A stretch of 64,000 bases of DNA, taken from contig NC_059501.1 of the NCBI RefSeq assembly GCF_914767665.1, positions 79,334,798 through 79,398,797 on the forward strand, given 5' to 3'. Below are positions 48,071-61,238 of the stretch, piece after piece; the stretch's first letter is position 1, and every line of letters starts with the position of its first letter. Source of the DNA: Harmonia axyridis. Lineage: Eukaryota; Arthropoda; Insecta; Coleoptera; Coccinellidae. Both the position numbers and the translations under genes were made by a program. The notes beneath the pieces are model-generated. The model saw only the letters and a program-made list of their open reading frames with translations, was not told where the DNA came from and searched no databases.

Positions 48071-48998
48071 GTGTTTTTTTTCGAGGTATATCACTTTAAG
48101 TTGGCATTACTGTTCAAGATGGCGACCGATTTAACAGCTGTCAAGTGATTTATTCTCAGTTTGGTTTGGCAATTCATCATGAATAGACATACGCCTGAAC
48201 AACGCTTGCAAATAGTGCAATTTATTTTCGAAAATAATGGTTCTGTGCGGAATACGTATCGCGCACTACGTCCATTTTACTTTGTTTAGCGATGAAGCGC
48301 ACTTCTGGTTGAATGGCAACGTCAACAAACAAAACTGCCGCATTTGGATTGAAGCTAATCCTCAAGTGTATGTCGAAATACCGTTACATCCGGAAAAACT
48401 GACTGTTTGGTGCGCTTTATGGGCTGGTGGAATCATTGGTCCGTACACTACGATGATCGCCAGAACGTTACAGTCAATAATGATCGATATAGAGCCATGA
48501 TTACTAACTTTTTCATTCCTGAATTGAACAACCATGATGTCCAGGAGATGTGGTTCTAACAAGATGGCGCAACATGTCACACAGCTCGTGCCACAATCGA
48601 TGTATTGAAGGACACGTTTGGTGACCGCCTAATTTCACGTTTTGGACCTGTGAATTGGCCTCCAAGATCTTGTGATTCAACACCGTTAGACTACTTTCTG
48701 TGGGGCTATGTTAAGACATTGGTCTATGCGGATAAAACACAAACCCTTGACCTTTTGGAAGACAACATTCGCCGTGTTATTGCCGATATACGTCCACAAA
48801 TGTTGGAAAAAGTCATTGAAAATTGGACGTCCAGATTGGACTACATCCGAGCCAGCCGTGGCGGTCATATGCCAGAAATTATATTTAAAATGTAATGCCA
48901 CAAGATTATCTTGCGGATAAATGAAATTTATGTCAATCGAGTAATCCATCGTTGTTTTATTGCAATTTAAAGTTCTATACCTCTAAAAAAAACACCCT
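48071..48998 (+). mobile_element. Internally deleted DD41D Tc1/mariner element, copy C
   Basis: The ends GGGTGTTTTTTTTCGAGG and CTCTAAAAAAAACACCCT are inverted. The shared deletion junction ACTACGTCCATTTTACTTTG lies near 48270. The frame is SDEAHFWLNGNVNKQN, then, after a deletion near 48446 and a TAA in the MWF-QDGAT block, PPRSCDSTPLDYFLWGYVKT to MPEIIFKM. It is more decayed than copy B. Confidence 0.85.
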
Positions 48999-48999
48999 T

Positions 49000-51055
49000 T
49001 ACCCATGAGTGTTGGAATTGCCATCTGCAACGAGTATTAGACGTATTTTCTCTATTTCTGTCAAGTTTTCTGAAATATTGTCGAAATTTAATGAAAAATT
49101 CAGATTACACATCATAGTTACTTTTGTGTTGTATGTTGGCAGTTGGTGTGACTGTTACGAAAATTGACGGATGTCAATTCGAAGGGTACGTTTGGAATTT
49201 TGGAATAATTTATAATCACGCAAGAAGTTTGTGAATTATGTCTGACGAAATCGATTTAACACCCCCAGAAATCAGAGAAATCATTTCTCTATATCCAAAT
49301 TATATTATATTGACAATTGAAGTTTATTGAAATTTGATAGGATCGGAAGCCAGCGTAGACAACCACAAAACGAAAAATATAACTTAAAATAATGCTGTAA
49401 TGCGTTCATTACAGCACACTTTTTAGATACTGAAATAGAGAAAAATATTTATACTCATTTGTTTGATTTCCGAGTCGAAGATACAATTTTATGAGTTGTG
49501 TTTATCTTCAACCGGAAAATGAGATACGTGATTTTTCTCCGATGTTCAATACGCACATTCTTCTGATCCGTTCGAAGCGTGTGAATTCCTCTGTAAAGAT
49601 ATATTATTAATTTTAATTGCCCACAGGAGTTCCATACTTGTGACTTATAATTATATCTATGATACCGTTTTTATGATCCGTTCACGTTCGCATTCAAATT
49701 CTTTAATGACATGGACTTACAAAGTGGGATAGTAGAAATTAACCGAATGGAAAATATATAGATCAACGTCGATATGTTATTAGATATATTTTTAATTTTT
49801 TTAGGACGAGAATTATGTTAATGAATAAATGGGAAAAAAGTGGAATACCACATACGGTGTATCTAGATATTGGTATAGATCTATTGTTAATTCTTCTATT
49901 TTTCTGGGTCACAAGTTCTGTAAGCAATACCTAATGGTAATTGTATCCGGCATACTGCCTCATTTTATTGGGTGGGTCATATGAAAGTTTGGCTATGAAA
50001 CAGTATAGAATATTTTTCAGAAATTGCTTTCTTAGCGCTTTGAAAGATAACTTGTCGAGAATTTTATATCTGTGGTTTTCTGGAATTTTTTTCATTGTGG
50101 AGTACATAGTGAAGTATTCATTTAGTGTATATAAGAAAATCCCATGAAGATTTGCTTCAACTGTTATTTCAATCGGCTATTTGTAAGGCACGATTTTTGA
50201 TTTTTTTCTCAATTGTTTACGTCAGTATATATTCCTAGTATTCTTGAATATTTTGGTCTTAAAATCGTCAAACAACCGTAGTTTGTGAGCTTAACATTTG
50301 GATATTATAAGTCTAATATAATAAGCCTAGTTATAACCTTAATTACTGTCATAACTTTTTGAAGTTGGTGGCTTATTGAAAGGAAGCTGGGGTTTGACGC
50401 AACAAACCTGAGTTCGAATCCACAATGAACCAAAACTTTTCTATTCTTCAATCCACTTTTTCCAATAATTCGAGAAAGATACTCTAGAAAATAGAAGGAG
50501 AAAATGATAAACCATAGTGCAAGAATTGCAGTATTATTCAGCCAGTTCATAGAAGAATCTGCGCGAAGACTCGCGGTTGACGTTGAGAAATTATTCCTGG
50601 CAGAAAACGATTTGCGTCCATCATTGGGGTAGGATGATTATTGATGAGGTTCTTCATCATCCATTTGTGTCCGCTGCGATACAACCAATCGGCCAGCATT
50701 GTGGTATCTTTAGCCGGCATCACGACCATCTCGTGATTCTATGGATAGCGCCGGAATGGCAATGGATTGATAAATACCACTTTGGACCATCGTGACAACG
50801 TTTACGATCGATTTATAGAGATCATCGATCATAATGGCTTTCTAGCGAGTGTTGAAAAAGGTCTTACTAACAGCTAGAGGTAGTTAGTAAATTAGCTGTA
50901 TCACTGGAAACACCGTTAAAAACTTAGTACACATAGTATTTTGGTACTGTACTACTGTAGTTGCCTAACACTGAGAGTCATGCCCGGCTCTTAGCTTTTT
51001 AGAGGTGAAGACTTAAAAGGCTAACACTTCGCTCAATAAGTACGGGCTTCACCAG
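49000..51055. other. Gene-free DNA
   Basis: There is no recognised exon. The only notable item is the diverged piece of the 42541 hairpin arm at about 50040-50059. A short GC-richer patch at 50550-50800 has open frames on both strands but no domain. Confidence 0.4.
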
Positions 51056-51059
51056 TTGA

Positions 51060-51840
51060 AACATAGTAAACTTCAAGAGTGATACATGCACTCTAATGCT
51101 TATCTTACTGTTCAATACATTTTATGTAGAAATATTCGTCTGTGCTTTCAAAATAGCCTTCAATTTCGGTAAGCACTTCCTCATTAGAGCCAAATTTATT
51201 TCCCTGGAGCATTCTTTCGAGGTCTGCAGAAAGCCAGTAATCACTGAGTGCTAGATCTGGAGAAAAGCTGGGTGTTGAAGCAGTTGGAAGAGCAATGCGT
51301 TCAATTCGACCATGGTATTCATCGATTTGTGACGAGGAGAATTTTCTTTTTTTCTTTTGCATTTGAAGACTTTTTTCTTTATGTCTGCATTCAATGGACC
51401 AAATAACGTTCTACAATATTTAATAATCATGTTTTCACATTTGGCAAGATAGTCAACTAACTAACTAACCATGCACGTTCCAAAAACGGATGCCATAACC
51501 TTTCCAGCTGATGTTTAAGACTCTGATAGCTTTGGACGTTTTTTACCGATTGATTTTATCTCAGATGACGCTCTCTTTGACTCAGGAGTGTACTCGGAGG
51601 TGTAGTAAAGAAGACATGCATCATCCACTGTAACATATCGACTCAAAAAAATCCTATTTATTCCGCTTAAACGGTTCTAAACATGCGTTGTTTCTTTCAA
51701 TCAGCACTGAGCAAGTGTGCACCCATTTCGACAAAGCTTTTTCATGGAAAATTGTTTACGTTCAATACACTGAACCTCTTTTTGTCCATTTTTTCAAACA
51801 ATAACGAATGTGGCATCATCTAACCTTCAACTCTTCTATT
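51060..51840 (-). mobile_element. Decayed mariner transposase gene
   Basis: On the minus strand, in order: VDDACLLYYTSEYTPESKRA, TSAGKVMASVFGT, then SQIDEYHGRIERIALPTAST, SPDLALSDYWLSADLERML and NKFGSNEEVL. This is the mariner order of first catalytic block, AGKVM linker and SPDLxxSDYWL block. The segment around the second Asp is missing and stops are present. Confidence 0.7.
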
Positions 51841-52434
51841 CTCTTCTCTTGACCCAGGCCCAACTAAAGATTGAAAAGTTTCATAAAAGTAGGTTCAGTA
51901 GAATTTGAACGAGCGTTCAAGAGCGCCTGATTTTTCTCGAATTGTCATCCTGCCGCCATATTGCAACGAATATTAATTACCTCTCAGCCTAATCGACCGA
52001 AGGTTAGGAGGCAGAAACGTTTTCGAAAGAGTGCTTTGCAGCAGAGCACACTCCGACTAACAGTACATCTAATTGAAGTTAATAAATTAACAATTTTTCG
52101 ATAGCATCCTGCTCGCCTGACTCTGCCACTGACATATTAAGTACTGTCTTAACGGCATAAGTTAGAGATGATTGTTCCGATGGAATATTATCACGTTTCA
52201 CGACAAAGAAACTGTTATTGATACGCTACGAGGGGATATCGGTAAAAGCAAAGGGGAATCTTGCTTACAACTGTACGATGAAATAAACCAGTGTAAATGG
52301 TGAAACACTGCTACATTCTACCTGCATAGAATATGCATTTAGACTGCATCAAACAACAAGTAGCACTTAACAAATATCCCTTGAAAATTATAAAGTAAGT
52401 GAAGTAAAGCAACATAGAATATTACGAAAATAAC
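51841..52434. other. Gene-free AT-rich DNA
   Basis: Nothing is recognised here. Confidence 0.4.
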
Positions 52435-53363
52435 GGGTGTTTTTTTTAGAGGTATATAACTTTAAGTTGGCATTACTGTTCAAGATGGCGACCGATTTAA
52501 CAGCTGTCAAGTGATTTATTCTCAGTTTGGTTTGGCAATTCATCATGAATGGACTCACGCCTGAACAACGCTTGCAAATAGTGCAATTTTATTTCGAAAA
52601 TAATGGTTCTGTGCGGAATACGTATCGCGCACTACGTCCATTTCATTTTGTTTAGCGATGAAGCGCACTTCTGGTTAAATGGTTACGTCAACAAACAAAA
52701 CTGCCGCATTTGGAGTGAAGCTAATCCTGAAGTGTATGTCGAAACACCGTTACATCCAGAAACACTGACTGTTTGGTGCGCTTTTTGGGCTTGTGGAATC
52801 ATTGGTCCGTACTTCTTCAAAAACGATGATGGCCAGAACGTTACAGTCAATGGTGATCGGTATAGAGCCATGATTACTAACTTTTTCATTCCTGAATTGA
52901 ACAACCATGATGTCCAGGAGCTGTGGTTCCAACAAGACTGCGCAACATGTCACACAGCTCGTGCCACAATCTTTTATTGAAAGACACGTTTGGTGACCGC
53001 CTAATTTCACGTTTTGGACCTGTGAATTGGCCTCCAAGATCTTGTGATTTAACACCGCTAGACTACTTTCTGTGGGGCTATGTAAAGTCATTGATCTATG
53101 CGGATAAACTACAAACCCTTGACCATTTGGAAGACAACATTCGACGTGTTATTGCCTATATACGGCCACAAATGTTGGAAAAAGTCATCAAAAATTGGAT
53201 GTCCAGATTGGACTACATCCGAGCCAGCCTTGGCGGTCATATGCCAGAAATCATATTTAAAATGTAATGCCACATCTTGCGGATAAATAAAATTCATGTC
53301 AATCGAATAATCCATCGTTGTTTTATTTCAATTTAAAGTTCTATAGCTCTAAAAAAACACCCT
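52435..53363 (+). mobile_element. Internally deleted DD41D Tc1/mariner element, copy D
   Basis: The ends GGGTGTTTTTTTTAGAGG and GCTCTAAAAAAACACCCT are inverted. The N-terminus LTPEQRLQIVQFYFENNGSVR joins at the shared junction to FSDEAHFWLNGYVNKQN. WFQQDCATCHTA carries Gly to Cys after the Asp. A small deletion breaks the frame near 52972 before PPRSCDLTPLDYFLWGYVKS. It ends MPEIIFKM. Confidence 0.85.
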
Positions 53364-53369
53364 TTATAA

Positions 53370-54155
53370 GTTTAGTTTATCTCATTTGAAAGACATATAT
53401 GGTTGATTGCTATTTGGTAACATTTCGGCTATTTGTTATATGATAATTGCTACATGCTATTCGTTATTTGATACTGCTACTACACGCCCAGGGTTTGGGA
53501 CAGATTTGTCGCGAAGAAAACTTGAATATTCAACGTGAAAGCGTTAACAAGGATACGATTAAAATTCTTCGGAAGAATAGAGTAGGCAGGGAAATGTCAG
53601 CTATTATGCATATAGTTACTGCGGGATATTTATGTATGTAAATCATAAAATTAGATAGGTGTTCATTAGCCTATGACAACAATCGTTAAGAAAACGATTG
53701 ATCGATGTTGATTATATTCGAAATAACATTAATGAGAACTACGAGAAGTGGAATCAAGTGCTACTGAATTTAATCTGTCGAGTTTTATTATGACCAATGT
53801 ATCAATTATGATCTGTTTAGTTGTTGACAATAATATGTTTTCTTCATTGGCCAAGAATTCCTTCTCGACCAATAATGATATATTTCTAGCTTTGTGGACA
53901 CAAATTTCCAATGAAAAATTTCCAATACTTTATTAAATGTGAAAACCAGAATACATACTTTAGGTTGAAGGACATTGAACCAACTAAATTACACATGAGA
54001 ATCAATTCTTGGGCACTCGTTTCGAAAGTTTCTCAACCCTCAACGAGATTTATTTAGAAACATTTTACAAAATTCTTATAATTTTGAAACTAACGTGAAT
54101 GGATTGGATTTGACACTTGGATTTCATGATTTATTTTGGATTACATATAATAAAA
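53370..54155. other. Gene-free AT-rich DNA
   Basis: Nothing is recognised here. Confidence 0.4.
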
Positions 54156-54157
54156 TA

Positions 54158-55079
54158 CAGAGTGTTTCCAAATTAGATATGAACTTTGGAGGACGTGTTA
54201 GTATCACTCATTTGCTGTCGATTGAGCCATATTTTAAACGAAAATCAACAGTTTTCGAGATATTTGAGTTCTTTTGTTTTTTATTATATTTGTCACCTTG
54301 ATTTTTCGTAAATTTTTTTCATGTTGACCTATTGACGAAGTTCGATCTAAATTTTGTATTATTTCCATCAGAAAAGGAGATGATATGTAAGCAAAAAGCA
54401 AAACTATTCTGTATTGGATGTTGAATAAGAATAAGTATGATTTAAAAGTTGGTATATGAGGAAAAGAAGAATGAATTTCTAATATAAATCTGTAGGCAAC
54501 TTTCGAATTCTACTATTTATGTATGACAAAATTATTTCAAAAGCTTGCCTAATCCCGTCTTTATTTCCTGAGAAAGTTTTCGTTAGAATTCAGGCACTAG
54601 TTTTGTTTCAGCAGATTTTGATTTGAAAAGAAAAATAAGCAAAGAAAGTAAAGTAATGAATTAAGTAATTCCTTATTGGAATTCAACTCAAAATTTCAGG
54701 AGAAATGTATTCATGCATTATATTTGAAATGACCTCCACCATTCCTAATACAAGCACTTTCCCTTTTTCTTATTTTTTCACTTGTTACTTTACCCTTGAA
54801 ATTTACTCTCATTCTTCTCAAGACTTCGTCTATTCTAACAATGTTAGATCCGGACTTCTCGCTGGCCACGAAAATAATCCGAAATTATAATCAAATTTGC
54901 TCAACGTAGAAAAAATTGAAGAAAAATGGAGTGAGTTGAGAAACCTTTTTAAAATCACAAGAACTCAAATATCTCTTGAACTGTCGATTTTTGGTTATCA
55001 CTAAATATGGCTCAAACGACAGAAAATGAGTCATACTAACACATTCTCCAAGGTATACGTCCAATTTGGAAACACCCTG
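54158..55079 (-). mobile_element. Long-TIR Tc1/mariner derivative, copy 1
   Basis: It is 922 bp, flanked by TA on both sides. The ends CAGAGTGTTTCCAAATTAGA and TCCAATTTGGAAACACCCTG are inverted and the similarity continues inward for well over 100 nt, through GAGATATTTGAGTTCTT. On the minus strand a broken frame reads GLFSWPARSPDLTLLE (about 54839-54888) and further on CIRNGGGHFKYNA (about 54715-54756), which are the third-Asp block and C-terminus of a transposase with the part between them deleted. Confidence 0.8.
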
Positions 55080-55081
55080 TA

Positions 55082-57680
55082 TATACATTACTGACACTTA
55101 CTAACTGGATTTATTGGTTGAACCAAATGAAATTATTTTGATGGTGACCAGAAAGTGAAAAAGGAGGAAATATCAATTAATTTATTCAATTAGTATCAAA
55201 TGAAAAAAGGAATAGATCGGAATGAAACCCAAGTTGCGCACCGCATCATCCAAACCGCATATCATCATCGTAACGTTGTTTATCATCAATTAACCGAATA
55301 ATTGCAAGACCTCTTACCGATCCCAATCAGGATCAACCCAGCTTATCTCTCTGGTGGAATAAAAATGGTTTATGATCATCTATTTACATTTATCAGGACT
55401 GTCTGCGGTATAATTAATGATACTGGAGGTACTGGAACGCTTTGAAGACCCTTCCGACAGTATTTACAAGACGTCTTCTGCAATGATTGGCTCTATCAGT
55501 CGGCGAGTAACAATAAACGTCTGCCGAGTATACGTCAGTCAGTGTGAGCGGCCAAGGTGAAGGAATTTGTCCAAGACCGATTGATTTCGAGATTGGTTCT
55601 TTCGCCATACTCGATTGTCGCACCAGTGCTTGATTGTGTTAGAGGATGATGGATTGGATTGGAGAAGAGGCAACATCAATTGAAGACTTTATGGTTACAA
55701 CGCGCAAGTTTGATGGTTTTTTAGTATACAATGCGCTTTGAGTTTCTTGGTAACGTTTTTGTTCTTTAGGGGAAATATTGACTTGAATGTGATGACATTG
55801 CTCTTGACTAGGTTTTCACGATGATGCGTAAAGGGGTAAAATTGGTTTTAGAATTCGCGGTTACAACGTGCAAGATTGCTTCTTTTTATATATCAGATAC
55901 CCCGACAATGCAGGTTTAATTTCTTGGTAACATTTGTGATTTTTCGGAGAAATTTTAACTTGTATGCAATGACTTGACTCTAAACTATGTTTTTCATTTT
56001 GATGTTTTGGATTTATTTCTCGTTTCAATACTTGCTTTCATTGTCTGCCTTGAATAGTGAAGTATCTTCAGTGGTATTTAATTTCGCAACTAACCGTGAA
56101 ATGATTGAATATATTCACTGGAATCATCTTGAGAAGATGTACCCAAGGCGGTTTACTCAGAATCGTTTAAACGTCTTTGAATTGTGATTTTTCTGTCTAG
56201 ACTTTTATATTGAGGTTACTGTGATGGCTGTTCTACTAGAAGAGTACCAGGAATTGATAAATTAAATATCTCGTTTAGAGGTATTGTTGTAAATCTCTTT
56301 CGTATGAATAATGGAATATCTGTTTTTTACTCTGAAGTGGGATTGAACGTCATATTTGTGTTTGATTTTTCAGTCAATCCCAAGCGGGATTCGAAATTTT
56401 TACTATATGTAATGGAATTACTCCAATAGAGAAACATATATTTGATTTTCTCCATGTTGATATCGATAAAACAACAATAAAAACCTCACCAACGCAAAAC
56501 CAAGATGATAGCTCTTGGTTTACTTAACAATTATTAATCAAATTAGAATCAAATTTCTTTCTCAAAATCTTTAAATTGTACAATGTTATACTTTATGAAT
56601 TGAAACAACTTAATGATTACAGATTATTTTGTTCGATTCTTTATGCTCTGTTATTGTTTTTTCACAGTGTTATTTGATGGATTGCACACAATGTATGTTT
56701 ATATATGATACTTTTCCTTTCATGTATCAACAAGGGTTAAGTGGTAGAACACCTATGGGTGATCTTCCTTTTGGGATTTCTATAAAGAAATGAAGGCCTT
56801 ATTATTATTTGATTTCGTTGAAAATTTGTTATTACTGCCAGAGAAACTTTTTTTATCATTGAATTTGTTGGATCGCACTAGATTTCATCTTTTTTAAGAT
56901 CTGCTTTTCGTGATAAAGAAGTAGATCTCGATTATTCACGTCAGAAAATCTGAACAGTACTTATTTCTTCCTTAAACTGACCCAATACAAAACTTCCCGA
57001 CGAACAAAAACTCAAGCAACGTTACCAACATTCTGATTACGAGATGTCATCATCAATCATCCGATTTACCCAGAGTAACGATCTAATCAGCCTTAATTGT
57101 CATCCTCACATGGTCACCGGTACAAATGTTTTGCTAACGGCCTATCAAAAATACATTATTTCTAGGGTAACATAAGGAGTAGAGCTCTTAATTGAATTGT
57201 GATTGTGTTTACCCTGCTGAGCTGTTAGCAGCGTCTGAATATGTTACGTTTATAATGACCATCATTATTTCGTTATGGGCCAGTTGTGAATAAAGTTTGA
57301 AGTTGAAATTTGAACGTAACGTATTCATTATTTGGGTTTGTAGTTTATCGGGGTTTCCCACAAGGCACTTGAATTTGCTGGAGATTTGGACGAATAACAT
57401 TTCTCAACCCTTGGCTATAGTTAACCAGTTCATCGAACCTTCAAGTGACTTCACGAAACCAAACGTCAGCAGGTACCCATGTTCCCACGGAAACGAAGAA
57501 CCCTTATAAGATATTTCATCATGCATTTCTCACAGTCTGATTCTTATTTATTATTATTCTCTTGTAGTGTTGGAATGAAAGGATTCTATGGAATTTGTAA
57601 CATACGTTGGAAACACAGAGAAGAATTCCGGAAGTTAAGTCTGAATTGATGCAGAATCGAATAACAAATAACATTTCACT
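55082..57680. other. Gene-free DNA
   Basis: Two less AT-rich patches (55210-55640 and 56990-57190) look single-copy and might be regulatory; the first contains a TCAGTCAGTGTG word like an initiator. No exon or RNA is recognised. Confidence 0.4.
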
Positions 57681-57689
57681 CAACAAGTA

Positions 57690-57945
57690 CTGGGTATCGC
57701 CAGAAAAACACATTTTTTCTCGAAAAAAACTTTCAAGATACCTTTTCTGTGGGATTCTTAGCCCCCATAAGAACTGAATTTCTCTTCCTGGAGCAGTCTT
57801 TTTAGGTCTACACAAAGCCAGTAATCACTGGAGGTCTTAGATTTGGAGAATAATTTTGGTGGTCAAGCAGTTGGAAGCGCAATTCGTTCAAGTTGACCAT
57901 GGTTTTCATCGATTTTATCCAAGTTAACACTCTCCTATTCCATAT
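57690..57945 (-). mobile_element. Mariner transposase C-terminal scrap
   Basis: The minus strand reads KIDENHGQLERIALPTA, then SSDYWLCVDLKRLLQEREIQF, which corresponds to the mariner block with the SDYWL motif, frame-broken in between. It resembles the elements at 51060 and 19560. Confidence 0.6.
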
Positions 57946-58679
57946 TTGTTGATTGATAATCGTTAATTGATGATTTATGAATGCACACTAAGAACAGAGC
58001 AAGATTGTTTCGAAACAAAGAGTTGAGTCTGGATCGAGAAGGTTAAGTGAGTTAAGGTTGTTTGAAAAATGGATGGAGAGTTCAAAGTATTGATAAAACG
58101 CTGTTTTTTGATGGGAAAAATGAGGTAAAAGCAAAGATGTGGCTTGAGTGTTATTCAGACTGCACCATGGACAACAACTGTTGAAAAGATGATTCAGGAA
58201 AAGCTGTAATTATTGAAGTCTATGTCGAAAGAAAAGACGAATGTTTTCACAGAAAAGTTATTAGCAAGTTGAAGGAGCATCAAAAGTGTAACATGACAAT
58301 TTTTTGTGAGAGTTATAATATTGAGAATATTCTTTGGAAAATGCCGGGACACCCAATTTCTCAGTTTGACCGGGCAAGACTAGAAGCCCTACATCAATAA
58401 ACTTTGTCGAACAAGATTGAGCTACATTTGAATATTCCACGGACTTCACTAAATAAAAACTCATAGTGGCCCTTTTCCTGGAAACCGACAGCGTAGCCCG
58501 GAGACTGGTGCCTGGTTGACCCAGAGTAACATCTGGAAGGGAAGACCATTATATCGCAAATTTTACTTGAAGGAACGAACGGTATCTGTAACAGCCTTTC
58601 GTCGTCATTTTTTGAGGAACTATAGACGGGTAGTCTCAACCAGTAATAAAGGAAACGATTGCATTCCTCAAATTTGAGG

Positions 58680-59308
58680 GTGAGAAGACCTTTAAGACTA
58701 CTTCAGTTATCACTTGGTCAGAGAGCTACTCGTCGACAAAGGAAAAAACACCACCAAGACTAGCTTCAACCACAATGACGCAACGTACTTTTTTCGTACG
58801 AGTCACGAATCGGTTCACAAAGTGATAGTCGACGAGGAAGGGTTTAGAGAGGTCCAGGCAGACTAGAGCGACTCAATTCCTCCCAGGAAGTTGTGCCCTT
58901 TCAAGGCGGATCAATATTGTGCTGGAGGGGTATAATATTCAGTCATTCATTGAACCAATCACTGTTCCCCTGCTCAACGAATTTGAGGATAATTTCAATT
59001 ATAAGGATAATAACGCCCCACCACACCGCACACGAAGGGTTCAAAATATTCTTCAAGAGAAAAATATCCAGAGAATGAACTGCCCAGCAAATTCACCAGA
59101 CATTAATTCAATTGAGAACGTATGGGATTACTTAGGGAGAGCAATATCCAATCGCCAAAACCCACCTTCAACCTTTCAGGAATTGAGTTTAGCCCATCAA
59201 GAAGAAAGAAACCTTCTGTCTGAAAATTTCATTAATGCCTTCATTCGTAGTATGCCTAAGCGTACTGGGCAGTTGATTGAAAGAAGAGGTGGTAATACGG
59301 ACTATTGA
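58680..59308 (+). mobile_element. Tc1-type transposase, C-terminal two thirds, inactivated
   Basis: The + strand reads RATRRQRKKHH, NVLFSYESRIGSQSDSRRGRV, QEVVPFQGGSILCWRGIIFS. After a frameshift near 58915 it continues DNNAPPHRTRRVQNIL and NSPDINSIENVWDYLGRAIS to the stop at 59306-59308. In Tc1 enzymes the three catalytic residues are Asp, Asp and Glu. Here the first (FSDES) is Tyr and the second (DDNAPPH) is Asn; only the Glu of IENVW remains. Confidence 0.8.
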
Positions 59309-59559
59309 ATCTGGAAGTGGTGGAATAACTATAATTAATCAGAAATAAATAATCGATAAATTAATATTTTTTCTCGTTTTTCCTATTTTGTCTCATCCTG
59401 CATAAATCAAAGATTAACAAACAAAGATTTTAGATCAAATATATTGAGTTGAAATAGAGGAAGATATTCATCTCATTTCCATAACACAGATTGTTCAGTT
59501 CTTGAGAAACCGAAAGGGGAAAAGACTTTGGCGATGTGTGTATATATGACTCTTGAAGA

Positions 59560-59644
59560 TGATTCTGTTGACAAAAAAAGTCTAATTTTCAAGAAAAAAA
59601 AGTGTTTTTACTGGATAGGCCCGGTATTGAGTGAAGTGTTACAT
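59560..59644 (+). mobile_element. Solo mariner terminal fragment
   Basis: It matches the right end of the 11895-12879 element: CAAGAAAAA..., TTTTACTGG, TAGGCCCGG, TATTGAGTG. No internal part of that element is attached. Confidence 0.65.
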
Positions 59645-59649
59645 CATAA

Positions 59650-60295
59650 TCAGCAGACCTTATTTGGAGAAACATTCTACAAATGCGATCCTCAAACATT
59701 CAACGTTTGGTCGACAGCTCAAAACAACAAACTAAGTGCGTAGCTTTGATCCGGAATCGATCTGTCATGTTCTGTCAGAATGAAAACATTCAGAGCATTC
59801 TCCCGCCATCGTTCCCATTGTTCTCTCTTCGTATCAGCAATGCCAGGAATGGCCCCAAAGAGAAAACCAATTATTGGCCCTATTCATTAACGATCCTACG
59901 TTGTGTACTTGTCAGTTCGGAAAGACTTGGAGTGGTGTCAAGTAGGAGGAACAAGAGAACGATCATGTAAATAAGAATTCCTCCCGAAGATGCGCGGCTT
60001 CAGGGAATGAAGTCAGCAAGTCTCGGTCAACATTTACCCAGTGACGAATGTTCGTTGGATGGGTTTTGGTGTTTGTTCAAGACGGACTATTTGGTGTGCA
60101 AATATAATAGGTTATGTGTTCTTTTCGACGTGCTGATATGGAGAGTCATCAAGAGCGTTGTTCGTTCGATTTTTGTTTTGTCTGATTGGCATTCCTGGTT
60201 GATGAGTGCGCAGTTGCTTGCGAAACTGTTCTTTTGATCTTCTTTTTTTTTTATTCAGAGAGTTTAGACATGATCTAAATGAATCCTTGAACTTC
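59650..60295. other. Gene-free DNA
   Basis: Nothing is recognised here. Confidence 0.4.
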
Positions 60296-60299
60296 AAAT

Positions 60300-61162
60300 T
60301 TGGTGTTTATTAGGTTCGAATTTGGACTTCAAGTATTAAACTTTGAAGGAGGTGTTAGTATCACTCATTTGATTGAGCCATATTTATTATAATAATCGAA
60401 AATCAATAGTTTTCGAGATATTTGAGTTCTTGTGATTTTTGAAAGATTTCTCACTTCATTTTTCGTCAATTTTTTCTGCGTTGAAAAAGTTTGATTTGAA
60501 TTTTGTATTATTTTCATCAGAAGAGGAAATGATATGCGTGAAAAAAAGGTAAACAATGCTGTATTAGATGTTGGATAAGAATAAGTATGATTTGAAAGTT
60601 GTTATATAAAGAAAAGAATAGAAAAGTTCTAATATAAATTTTCCTGCAACTGGCGAATTCCACAAATTATGTATAATAAAATTATTTCAAAAGCCTGCCA
60701 AATCTTTCTTTATTTCCTAGAAAAGTTTTCGTTAGAATGCAGGAACTAGTTTTGTTTCAGCAGATTTTGATTTGAAAGGGGAAAGAAACATAGAAAGGTA
60801 AGTAAAGAATTAAATATTTTTTTATTGCAATTAAACTCAAAATTTTAGTAGAAATGTGTTCATGAATTATGTTTGAAATGACCTCCACCATTCTTTGTAC
60901 AAGCCAGTGCCCTTCAGTTTCCTAAAGATGTTAGATCTGGACTTCTCGCTGGCCACGAAAATAATCCAAAATTTTAATCAAATTTGGTCAATGTAGAAAA
61001 AATTGACGAAAAATGAAGTAAGGTGAGAAATCTTTTAAAAATCAAAAGAAGTCAAATATCTTGTAAACTGTTGATTTTTGGTTATCATTAGAGTTGGCTC
61101 AAATTACTACAAATGAGTCATACTAACACGTCCTCCAAGGTGCCTAATTTTAAAACACCCTG
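60300..61162 (-). mobile_element. Long-TIR Tc1/mariner derivative, copy 2
   Basis: It is the same family as 54158-55079. The right end TAATTTTAAAACACCCTG is well kept and the left end is degraded. Inner matches include GGAGGTGTTAGTATCACTCA and TTCGAGATATTTGAGTTCTT, and on the minus strand the WPARSPDLT block near 60930-60965. The central spacer is shorter than in copy 1. Confidence 0.75.
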
Positions 61163-61238
61163 TATTTTGCTTGAATTTTATAGGTTCAAGTTTTTTCAAT
61201 CTCGGTCTTTACTAGACAAAGGAACTTAGGAAGTAAGG

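Noticed and set aside
50380..50430. B-box-like GAGTTCGAATCCA suggesting a tRNA or SINE head
   Set aside because: No acceptor pairing, A box or cloverleaf could be drawn around it.
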